A DNA stretch of 64,000 nucleotides, taken from NCBI RefSeq assembly GCF_900156315.1, contig NZ_FTNI01000003.1, positions 248,001-312,000 on the forward strand, read 5' to 3'. The first letter of the stretch is position 1, and each line of letters opens with the position of its first letter. Below, one piece after another: positions 31,784 to 39,828 of the stretch. A program made the position numbers and the translations under genes. The stretch is from Microbispora rosea. GTDB lineage: Bacteria; Actinomycetota; Actinomycetes; Streptosporangiales; Streptosporangiaceae. The notes under the pieces were generated by a model. That model was not told where the DNA came from. It saw nothing but the letters and a program-made list of their open reading frames with translations, and did not search any database.

Positions 31784-34762
31784 ATGGACGGACGCACGAC
31801 CGGTCCGGTCGTCACGGGCACGTCCGCGCCACTCGTCGGACGGCGGGACGCGCTGGCCGCGCTGCGGGGCGCGCTTGCCGCGAGCCGCCGCGACGGGTTC
31901 CAGTTCCTCGCGCTGGCCGGCGAGCCGGGTGCGGGGAAGACGCGGCTGCTCGGCGAGCTCGCGGCGATGGCCGGAGGGGACGGCTTCACCCCTTTGTGGG
32001 GACGCGCCGCCGAATACGAGCAGATGCTCCCCTACAGCGCACTCGTGGACGCGCTCGACGACCATCTCGACGCCCGCCGGGAGGAGGTCGTCAGGACCGT
32101 GGGATCCGGGCAGGCCGCGCTGCTGTCCGGCGTCTTCCCCGGGCTCGCGGCCGACGACGCCCCGATCGGCGGCGCACTGCCCGGCGACGAGCCCGCGCTG
32201 GCCGACGACCGCAGCGGCCTGGCCCGATATCGGCTCTACCGGGCCGTACGGCACCTGGTGGGCGGGCTGGCCGGGACCGCCGGCCTGCTGCTGGTGCTCG
32301 ACGACGTCCACTGGTCCGACGACGGCACGCTCGAGTTCCTCGACCACGTCGTGCGGCACCCGCCCGCCGGCCCGGTGCTGATGGCCGTGGCCTACCGCCC
32401 GGCCCAGGCCGCCCCGCGCGTGGCCAGGCTGGCCGCGGCGGCCGGGCCGCGCGGCCACGAGGTCGCGGTCGGCCCGCTCAGCGCGGCCGAGGTCCGGCAG
32501 TTCCTCGGCCCCGACGTGAGCCGGGGACGCGGCACGGCCCTGTACGAGGCCAGCGGCGGCAACCCGTTCTATCTGGAGGCGCTGGCCCGGATGGGCGGCA
32601 CGGACGTGACCGAGCTGCCGCCGACCGTGCTCGCCGCGCTCCAGGTCGAGCTGGGCGACCTGTCCCCCGGCGCGCTGCTGGTGGCCCAGGCCGCCGCGGT
32701 CGCCGCCGACGAGTTCGAGCCGGCCGTCGCCGCCGTGGCCGCCGAGGTGCCGCCGGCCGCCACGCTGGCCGCGCTGGACGAGCTGGTCGAGCGCGACATC
32801 GTCCGCAGCACGGGCGGGCGGTTCCGCTTCCGCCACCCCCTCGTGCGGCGGGCCGTCTACGAGTCGGCGGCCGCGGGCTGGCGTCTGGGCGCGCACGCCA
32901 GGATCGCCGCCCACCTGGCCGAGCTGGGCGCCCCGGCGACCGTACAGGCCCACCATGTGGAGCATTCGGGGTCATTCGGCGACCGGCGGGCGGTGGAGGT
33001 GCTGGTGGACGCGGCCCGCGCGGTGACCGCGCACGCGCCGGCCACCTCGGCGCACTGGCTGCAGGCGGCGCTGCGGCTCATGCCGGACGACGCCGCGGCC
33101 AGGGAGGACCGGCTCGCCCTGATGCTGGAGCTGAGCTGGGCCCAGGGGATCAGCGGCAGGCTGGCCGAGGGCCGCGACACCGCCCGCGAGCTGCTGCGCA
33201 TGCTGCCCGAGGACGACTACCCCCGCAGGGGCCGCGCGGCCCGGGTCTGCGCGCTGATGGAGCGCCAGCTCGACCGCCCGCAGGAGGCCAGGGCGCTGCT
33301 GCTCGACGAGCTCAGCCGGATGCCCAACCCGCGGGCGGCCGCCGCGGTGCCGATGCGGATGCGCCTGGTCGCCGAGAGCATGATGCGGGTGGACTTCCGG
33401 GCCGCCCAGGCCGTGCTCGACCTGATGCCCGACAACGCCGACGACTGGGAGCCCGGCCTCGCGGTCGCGGTGGCGGCGCTGCGCCCGATGCCCGCCCTGG
33501 CGGCCCGCCGTACGGACGACGCGATGCGCTACGCCGAGATCGCCGGCAAGCTGCTCGCGGACGCGCCGGACGAGCACCTGTCCGAGTGGCTGGACGCCAT
33601 CGCCTGGCTCTGCTGGGCCGAGTCCTACCTGGGCCGTTACGGTGAGGCGCTGCGGCACTTCGACCGGGCGGCGGCCGTCGCGCGGTCGACCGGGCAGACC
33701 TACATCCTGACCAACCTGCTTGCGGGCCGGGCCAAGACGCTGGTGGCGACGGGCCGCCTGGCGGAGGCCAGAGCCACCGCCGAGGAGTCCGTCGAGGGGG
33801 CCAGGCTGCTCGACTCCGGCCAGCAGCTCGTCTTCGCGCTCACCCAGCTCTGCCTGGCCGAGTCGTGGAGCGGCGACGACGAGGCGGCCGTCCGCGCCGG
33901 CGAGGAGGCCGTGCGCTGCGGCGTCGGTGCGGGCGAGACCTGGGAGGCCACGGCCCGCTACGCGCGGGGACAGGCCCTGGTCAACGCGGGCCGGTTCGCC
34001 GACGGCGTCGAGGCGGTGCTGGACGCGTGCAACCGGTTCGATTCGCCGCGGGTGGACCCGGGAACGCTGCTCCAGGCGTGCGAGACGCTCGCCTACGCGG
34101 ACGCCTCCCGCGAGACGAGCACTGGGGTCGACGCTGGGGCCGGCACTGGGGTCGGCACTGGGGTCGACGCTGGGGCCGGCACGGAGGCGGCCGCGCGGGC
34201 GGCGCAGTGGGCGGCGCTCGCCGTGCGGCTGGAGGAACCGCGCCTGCCGGCCTACTGCGGCTTCGCCGCGCTCGCCCGCGCCCACGCGCTGGCGCGTCAG
34301 GACCCGTCCGCCGCAGCCCAGGCCGCGGAGGAGGCGGCCCGCCTGCTGGCGGCGGGCGAACGGCGGCTCGACGCGGGCCGGGCCCTGCTCACCGCCGGGC
34401 TCGCGCATCTCGGAGTGCCCGGCGGCCGGAGCCGCGCCAGGGAGAACCTGCGCGCCGCGGCCGAGGTCTTCGACTCCTGCGGCGCCCGCGCGCTCAAGGC
34501 GCGTACCGAGCGTGAGCTGCGCCGCCTCGGCGTACGGGTGGGCGGCGGCGCGACCACGGCCGCGGGCGGGGAGGCGGCCAGGTTCGGGCTGTCGCCCCGG
34601 GAGCTGGAGGTGGCGCTGCTGGTCGCCGAGGGGCTGACCAACCAGCAGGTCGCCCAGCGGCTCTTCCTCAGCGTCCGCACGGTGGAGACGCACCTGTCGC
34701 GGATCTTCGCCAAGCTGGAGGTGACCTCCCGGGTCGGCGTGGCGACCGCCCTCACGCGGTGA
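31784..34762 (+). CDS. LuxR-family regulator with N-terminal AAA ATPase (LAL type)
   Basis: The 992-residue product has Walker A GEPGAGKT (46-53), Walker B LLLVLDDVHWSDDG (about 168-181), a long helical TPR-like middle, and a LuxR helix-turn-helix at the end (FGLSPRELEVALLVAEGLTN, then VRTVETHLSRIFAKL). LAL regulators activate transcription of nearby catabolic or biosynthetic genes after binding a ligand and ATP. The next two genes on the same strand (hydrolase, GMC oxidoreductase) are plausible targets. ATG 31784 follows GGGGTG. A five-unit 12-bp tandem repeat lies in frame at 34121-34180. Confidence 0.9.
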   Translation: MDGRTTGPVVTGTSAPLVGRRDALAALRGALAASRRDGFQFLALAGEPGAGKTRLLGELAAMAGGDGFTPLWGRAAEYEQMLPYSALVDALDDHLDARREEVVRTVGSGQAALLSGVFPGLAADDAPIGGALPGDEPALADDRSGLARYRLYRAVRHLVGGLAGTAGLLLVLDDVHWSDDGTLEFLDHVVRHPPAGPVLMAVAYRPAQAAPRVARLAAAAGPRGHEVAVGPLSAAEVRQFLGPDVSRGRGTALYEASGGNPFYLEALARMGGTDVTELPPTVLAALQVELGDLSPGALLVAQAAAVAADEFEPAVAAVAAEVPPAATLAALDELVERDIVRSTGGRFRFRHPLVRRAVYESAAAGWRLGAHARIAAHLAELGAPATVQAHHVEHSGSFGDRRAVEVLVDAARAVTAHAPATSAHWLQAALRLMPDDAAAREDRLALMLELSWAQGISGRLAEGRDTARELLRMLPEDDYPRRGRAARVCALMERQLDRPQEARALLLDELSRMPNPRAAAAVPMRMRLVAESMMRVDFRAAQAVLDLMPDNADDWEPGLAVAVAALRPMPALAARRTDDAMRYAEIAGKLLADAPDEHLSEWLDAIAWLCWAESYLGRYGEALRHFDRAAAVARSTGQTYILTNLLAGRAKTLVATGRLAEARATAEESVEGARLLDSGQQLVFALTQLCLAESWSGDDEAAVRAGEEAVRCGVGAGETWEATARYARGQALVNAGRFADGVEAVLDACNRFDSPRVDPGTLLQACETLAYADASRETSTGVDAGAGTGVGTGVDAGAGTEAAARAAQWAALAVRLEEPRLPAYCGFAALARAHALARQDPSAAAQAAEEAARLLAAGERRLDAGRALLTAGLAHLGVPGGRSRARENLRAAAEVFDSCGARALKARTERELRRLGVRVGGGATTAAGGEAARFGLSPRELEVALLVAEGLTNQQVAQRLFLSVRTVETHLSRIFAKLEVTSRVGVATALTR
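34121..34180 (+). repeat. five-unit 12-bp tandem repeat inside the LAL regulator
   Basis: Units ACTGGGGTCGAC, GCTGGGGCCGGC, ACTGGGGTCGGC, ACTGGGGTCGAC and GCTGGGGCCGGC encode a Thr-Gly-Val-Asp/Ala-Gly-Ala-Gly linker between helical repeats. It is likely length-variable by slippage and keeps the frame. Confidence 0.8.
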
Positions 34763-34842
34763 GTGCCGGCAAGTACGGGTTTTCCACGATGTCGCCGCTA
34801 TGGCTGGTCTTGAGATCGTAGCCCCGGCAGAAAGGCGATCGG

Positions 34843-35964
34843 ATGGAACACCGCATACCCCGGTTCACGCTTGACGGCGTGCGGGACGCCGAGGTGACGG
34901 TTCATCCGTTCGCCACCGAGGACGAGCTGGGGTTACAGCTCACCCGGTTCCGCAGCCACGACACGCCGGCGCAGGGGGCGCAGGACGACGTCGTGCTGCT
35001 CGTGCACGGACTGACCTCGTCGAGCGACATGTTCATCATGCCGGAGCACACGAACCTGGTCGGGTTCCTGCACGACAACGGGTTCGGCGACGTGTGGGCG
35101 CTGGACTTCCGGATGAGCAACAGGTTTCCGTACACCATGGAGACCCGCAGGCACACGCTGGACGACATCGCCCAGTACGACCACCCGGCAGCACTGCGCG
35201 AGATCCGCCGCCACGTGGGGGCGCGGCGGATCCACGTGGTGGCCCACTGCCTGGGGTCGGTGAGCTTCCACATGAGCCTGTTCTCCGGCGCCGTGAGCGG
35301 GATCGCCAGTGTGGTCGCCAACAGCGTCGCGCTGACGCCCCGGGTGCACCCCTGGGCCCGCCTCAAGCTCACCCTCGGCCCGGCGCTGCTGGAGTACGGC
35401 ACGGGCCTGTCCTACCTGGACCCGCGGTTCAGGGACGCGCCCCCGCTGACGCGGCGGTGGCTGCTGGCCCGCGCCGTCTCCTTCTTCCATCCCGAGTGCC
35501 GGGAGGCCGCCTGCCACATGCAGAGTTTCATGTGGGGCAGCGGCAGGCCCGCGATGTACCGTCACGGCAACCTCACGCCGAGCACGCACCTCCACGAGCG
35601 GCTCGCCGACCTCAACGGCGCCAGCGACCTGCACTACTACCGGCACGTGCGGAAGATGGTGGCCGCCGGGCGCGCGGTGAAGCACGACCCGGGCGACCCG
35701 AGGTTCACCGCGCTGCCGGACGACTACCTCGTCAACGCGGCCGACGTCGACACGCCCATCCTGTTCCTGACGGGCGACCACAACGACGTCTTCACCGACT
35801 CCAACATCGTCTGCCACCGCCTCCTGTCGAGGGAGGCGCCGGGGCGGCACGAGCTGCGGGTCCTGCCCGGCTACGGGCACATCGACCCCCTGATCGGCAA
35901 GAACGCGCACCGGGACGTCTTCCCGCACATCCTCGACTTCCTGAAGCGGCACAGCGGTCGCTGA
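34843..35964 (+). CDS. alpha/beta hydrolase with cysteine nucleophile motif
   Basis: The 373-residue product has VLLVHGLTSSSDMFIMPE (oxyanion region), a nucleophile elbow VVAHCLGSVSFHMS with Cys136 where serine is usual, an acid candidate in LTGDHNDVF and the histidine in LPGYGHIDPLIGKNAHRDVFP. It resembles the hydrolase domain found fused to cholesterol-oxidase-like GMC enzymes in some bacteria. It ends 20 bases before the GMC gene on the same strand, so the pair probably acts on one lipid or steroid substrate. Whether the cysteine form hydrolyses esters is unknown. Confidence 0.87.
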   Translation: MEHRIPRFTLDGVRDAEVTVHPFATEDELGLQLTRFRSHDTPAQGAQDDVVLLVHGLTSSSDMFIMPEHTNLVGFLHDNGFGDVWALDFRMSNRFPYTMETRRHTLDDIAQYDHPAALREIRRHVGARRIHVVAHCLGSVSFHMSLFSGAVSGIASVVANSVALTPRVHPWARLKLTLGPALLEYGTGLSYLDPRFRDAPPLTRRWLLARAVSFFHPECREAACHMQSFMWGSGRPAMYRHGNLTPSTHLHERLADLNGASDLHYYRHVRKMVAAGRAVKHDPGDPRFTALPDDYLVNAADVDTPILFLTGDHNDVFTDSNIVCHRLLSREAPGRHELRVLPGYGHIDPLIGKNAHRDVFPHILDFLKRHSGR

Positions 35965-35984
35965 CCGCGTCACTGAGAGAAACT

Positions 35985-38540
35985 ATGGAACACGTCGACG
36001 CGGTCGTGGTCGGTTCGGGTTTCGGCGGAGCGGTCGCCGCCTACCGCCTCGCCGAGGCGGGGCTGTCGGTGGTGGTGCTCGAGCGCGGCAGGGCGTACGC
36101 GCCGGGGGACTTCCCGCGCGGCCCGGCCCAGCTCGGCCGCGCCTTCTGGGACCCCGCCGAGGGCCTGTACGGGATGTTCGACATCTGGAGCTTCTCCGAC
36201 TGCGACTCGGTGGTCGCCAGCGGGCTCGGCGGCGGCTCGCTCGTCTACGCCAACGTGATGCTGCGCAAGGACGAGGACTGGTTCGTCCACGAGCAGGCGC
36301 TGCCCGGCGGCGGCTACGAGTCGTGGCCGGTGACCAGGGCCGATCTCGAGCCGCACTACGACGCGGTCGAGCGCATGATCGGTGTCTCGCCCTACCCGCT
36401 GAGCCATGCCGGCTTCGACGACACGCTGAAGACGCTCGCCATGCGGGACGCGGCGGCCGAGCTGGGGCTCGACTGGCGGCTTCCGCCGCTGGCGGTCAGC
36501 TTCGCGCCGTCGCCCGGGGCGCAGCCCTGCCAGGACGTGCCGATCGCCGGTCCCGCGTACGGCAACCTGCACGGCGTGCCGCGCCGTACGTGCCGGTTGT
36601 GCGGCGAGTGCGACCTCGGCTGCAACGAGGGCGCGAAGAACAGCCTCGACCACACGTACCTGTCGGCCGCCCGGCACCACGGCGCCGATTTGCGCACGCT
36701 GCACGAGGTGCGGCGCATCAGGCCGCGCGTGGGCGGCGGCTACGACGTGCAGTACGTCGAGCACATGCCGCGCGGGGACGAGGCGGGCTCGGACGGCGAC
36801 GGGCCGCCCCGGTGGACCGGGCCGCACACGATCAGCTGCGACCGGCTCGTCCTGGCCGCCGGCACCTACGGCACGTCCTACCTGCTGCTGAAGAACCGGG
36901 CGGCCTTCCCCGGCCTCAGCGGGACGCTCGGCACCCGCTTCTGCGGCAACGGGGACATGCTGGCGTTCCTGCTGCGGGCCACCGACCGGAGCAGGACCCG
37001 GCCCATCCGCGCGAGCCGCGGGCCGGTCATCACCAGCGCGATCCGCCTCGACGACGGCGCGGACGGGCGCGGCGCCTACATCGAGGACGGCGGCTATCCC
37101 GAGTTCGTCGACTACCTGGTCGAGGGCGCGGACATGAGGCCGGGGCGGGTCGCCCGGTTCCTGCTGCGGCGGCTGCGCAACATCCTCACCCACGACACCA
37201 ACCTGTCGGCGGAGTTCGCCGACCTGATCGGGCGCGGCGAGCTGTCGGGCACCTCGCTGCCGCTGCTCGGCATGGGCCGCGACGTCCCCGACGGGAGGCT
37301 GCGCCTGCGCGACGGCCGGCTCGACGTGGACTGGACGGCCGAGAGCAGCGAGGACTACTACGAGCGGCTGCGTGCGATCATGCGCAGGATCGGCGACGTG
37401 CTCGGCGCGGAGTACGCCGACAGCCCGCCGTGGTGGCGCAAGCGGGTCATGACCGTGCATCCGCTGGGCGGCGCGCCGATGGGCCGCCATCCGGGCGAGG
37501 GGGTCTGCGACGCGTACGGCGAGGTCTTCGGCTTCCCCGGACTGTACGTGGCGGACGGCGCGGCCCTGCCGGGGCCGGTCGGCGCCAACCCGTCGCTGAC
37601 GATCGCCGCGCTCGCCGACCGCATGAGCACCCGGATCCTGGAGGCCCGCGCGTCCGTCGCCGCTTCCGTGGCGAGGGCCGAGGCCGTGAGGATGTCCGCC
37701 GTGCCGCCGGTCGCGGTGGGGCCGGTCGCGGTGGGGCCGGGGGTTGTGCCGGTGGGGGCGGCGGCCGGCGCGGTGCCGGTCGCCACGCAGGAGGCTCAGG
37801 AGACGATGGGAGCACCGGAGACGCAGGCAGGTGGCGGGACAGCACAGGCCGCCGGCGCAGCACAGGCGGGTGGCGGGGCACAGGCCGCCGTCTCCGGGGG
37901 CCGTCCCTTCACGGCCCGGCCCGCGGACGAGCCGAGCGTGTTCGAGGGCCGGACGTCGCTGTGGTTCGTGGAGGAGATGCAAGGACTCCTGATGCCCGGC
38001 CCGCCCCGCAGCCCGGCCCACAGGGGCGGGGCCGGAGGATGCCCGATCGCCTTCCGGCTCACGATCACCATCGACGACATCGACCGTTTCCTCACCGAGC
38101 CCGAGCACGAGGGCAGGGCGGAGGGCTGGATCGAGGCCGACCTCTGCGGGGGCCGGCGGCCGATCGCCCGGGGCTCGTTCAACCTGTTCGTCCCCGGGGA
38201 GACGGCCGGGCAGCGGCGCATGTGCTACCGCCTGCACTTCTGGGACGCCGACGACCGCCCCCGCACCCTGGCCGGGCACAAGGAGATCCAGCCGGGCGCG
38301 CCGACCCGCCTGTGGCTGGACACCTCCACCCTGCACGCCCGCCTGCTGGAGGGGCACGTCGAGGAGGACGGGGACGAGGACGCCGCCGTGGTCGCCACGG
38401 GCACGCTGCGCATCCTGCCGTCCGACCTCGTACGGATGCTCACGACCTTCCGTACGGCCGGGCCGGACGGCGCGGCGGCCGTGACCCGCTTCTGCCGGTT
38501 CTTCCTGGGCGAGCTGTGGGAGGTCTACGGCCCCGGCTGA
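35985..38540 (+). CDS. GMC oxidoreductase (cholesterol-oxidase-like) with C-terminal extra domain
   Basis: From ATG 35985 the 851-residue product has the FAD-binding GSGFGG at 10-15, GLGGGSLVYANVMLR, and the catalytic-end motifs HPLGGAPMG and GANPSLTIAALADR (flavin domain ends near 560). C203, C206, C209 and C213 form a C-x2-C-x2-C-x3-C motif of ferredoxin-like spacing. A Val/Pro/Gln/Ala low-complexity linker (about 570-645) precedes a 200-residue domain of unknown role (LWFVEEMQGLLMPGP, FRLTITIDDIDRFL) seen in large multidomain relatives. It probably oxidises a sterol or other lipid alcohol. Its last 16 bases overlap the polymerase gene on the other strand. Confidence 0.88.
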   Translation: MEHVDAVVVGSGFGGAVAAYRLAEAGLSVVVLERGRAYAPGDFPRGPAQLGRAFWDPAEGLYGMFDIWSFSDCDSVVASGLGGGSLVYANVMLRKDEDWFVHEQALPGGGYESWPVTRADLEPHYDAVERMIGVSPYPLSHAGFDDTLKTLAMRDAAAELGLDWRLPPLAVSFAPSPGAQPCQDVPIAGPAYGNLHGVPRRTCRLCGECDLGCNEGAKNSLDHTYLSAARHHGADLRTLHEVRRIRPRVGGGYDVQYVEHMPRGDEAGSDGDGPPRWTGPHTISCDRLVLAAGTYGTSYLLLKNRAAFPGLSGTLGTRFCGNGDMLAFLLRATDRSRTRPIRASRGPVITSAIRLDDGADGRGAYIEDGGYPEFVDYLVEGADMRPGRVARFLLRRLRNILTHDTNLSAEFADLIGRGELSGTSLPLLGMGRDVPDGRLRLRDGRLDVDWTAESSEDYYERLRAIMRRIGDVLGAEYADSPPWWRKRVMTVHPLGGAPMGRHPGEGVCDAYGEVFGFPGLYVADGAALPGPVGANPSLTIAALADRMSTRILEARASVAASVARAEAVRMSAVPPVAVGPVAVGPGVVPVGAAAGAVPVATQEAQETMGAPETQAGGGTAQAAGAAQAGGGAQAAVSGGRPFTARPADEPSVFEGRTSLWFVEEMQGLLMPGPPRSPAHRGGAGGCPIAFRLTITIDDIDRFLTEPEHEGRAEGWIEADLCGGRRPIARGSFNLFVPGETAGQRRMCYRLHFWDADDRPRTLAGHKEIQPGAPTRLWLDTSTLHARLLEGHVEEDGDEDAAVVATGTLRILPSDLVRMLTTFRTAGPDGAAAVTRFCRFFLGELWEVYGPG

Positions 38541-39724
38541 TCTCTCCCGTAGGGGTCGTAGTCGACCTCCAGCGGTTCCTGATCCGGCCGGTCGGGCTCG
38601 GGGACGTGCCGGAGGTTGACCCTGATCCTGGTCCAGGTGGAGCTGCGCCCCCGCATCGAGTCGACCAGGACGTCGGCCGGCTGCAACAGGCGGGCCACCT
38701 CGGGGTGACGGGCCTTCCACCGTTCGAGCCCGGCCATCGCCTCGTCCCGCGTGGCGGCCCTGGCGATCTCGACGAGCGGCATGACGGACTGACGCCGCCC
38801 CTGCCGGGGCGGGGCCGCGGGCTTGTCCGGCCGCGGCCCCTGGGCCTCGGCCAGCTCAAGCAGGGCGTCGAGGGACCCCGCCCGCTCGTCCATCCCGGCC
38901 CACGGGTCGCCCGTCTCGGCGTACCGGTCGGGCATCGACGTGAGCGTGAAGTCCTCCGGCCGGCACCCGGGCACCTCGTTCCAGGCCAGCGGGGCCGAGA
39001 CCAGGCCGGTCGGCCGTACGGAGTAGGCGGAGGCGACGGTGTGGTCGCGGGCGTTCTGGTTGTAGTCCACGAAGACGCCCTGCCGCTCCTCCTTCCACCA
39101 CCGGCTGGTGGCGACGTCCGGTTCCCGGCGCTCGACCTCCCTGGCCACGGCCTCGGCGGCCCGCCGCACCTCCCGGAAGGTCCAGCGCGGCTCGATGCGG
39201 GCGTAGACGTGGAATCCGCGCGAGCCCGACGTCTTGGGCCAGGCGGTCAGGCCGTGCTCCTCCAGCACGTCCCTGGCGACCAGGGCGACCCGGACGATCT
39301 CCCCCCAGCCGACGCCGGGCACCGGATCGAGGTCGATCCGCAGCTCGTCGGGGTGGTCGAGGTCGTGGGCCCGCACGGGATGGGGGTTGAGGTCGACGCA
39401 GCCCAGGTTCACCGTCCACAGCAGGTGGGCGAGGTCGCGGATCACCACCTCGTCCGCCGTGCGGCCGGAGGGGTAGCTCAGCTCGACGACCTCCACCCAC
39501 TCGGGGCGCTTGGCGGGTGCGCGTTTCTGGAAGAACGCCTCCCGGTCGACGCCGTGCACGAACCGCTTGAGTATCACCGGCCGGTCGGCCACGCCGCGCA
39601 CCGCCCCCTCGGCGACCACGCGGTAGTAGGAGATCAGGTCGAGCTTCGTGTGCCCGGTCCGCGGGAAGACCACGCGGTCCGGATTCGTGATCTTCACGAT
39701 CCTGCCGTCGAGCTCCAGCGTCAT
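38525..39724 (-). CDS. LigD-type DNA polymerase/primase domain protein (NHEJ)
   Basis: The 399-residue product begins ELDGRIVKITNPDRVVFP and contains VILKRFVHGVDREAFFQKRAP, NLGCVDLNPHPVRAHDLDHP, the catalytic acidic pair in LRIDLDP, TSGSRGFHVYARI and VFVDYNQNARDHTVASAYSVR. These are the hallmarks of the LigD polymerase domain, which fills gaps at double-strand breaks during Ku-dependent end joining. There is no ligase or phosphoesterase domain; the last 100 residues are an extra tail. No Ku gene is in the window. The 3' end overlaps the GMC gene tail to tail. Confidence 0.9.
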   Translation of the reverse strand: MTLELDGRIVKITNPDRVVFPRTGHTKLDLISYYRVVAEGAVRGVADRPVILKRFVHGVDREAFFQKRAPAKRPEWVEVVELSYPSGRTADEVVIRDLAHLLWTVNLGCVDLNPHPVRAHDLDHPDELRIDLDPVPGVGWGEIVRVALVARDVLEEHGLTAWPKTSGSRGFHVYARIEPRWTFREVRRAAEAVAREVERREPDVATSRWWKEERQGVFVDYNQNARDHTVASAYSVRPTGLVSAPLAWNEVPGCRPEDFTLTSMPDRYAETGDPWAGMDERAGSLDALLELAEAQGPRPDKPAAPPRQGRRQSVMPLVEIARAATRDEAMAGLERWKARHPEVARLLQPADVLVDSMRGRSSTWTRIRVNLRHVPEPDRPDQEPLEVDYDPYGRDQPGP

Positions 39725-39783
39725 GCCGCCACACTACGTCGCGTCTCCTCCCCCAACCGGCGGCACGCGTGGCGCCGGGGCGC

Positions 39784-39811
39784 TGACATTCGCGGTCGGA
39801 CACTCTAAGAT
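39784..39811 (+). promoter_or_regulatory. candidate promoter for the P450 gene
   Basis: TGACAT (39784-39789) and TAAGAT (39806-39811) are 16 bases apart. The predicted start of transcription would fall about 10 bases before ATG 39829, leaving little or no leader. Confidence 0.35.
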
Positions 39812-39828
39812 CGCCGCCCATACCGCAT

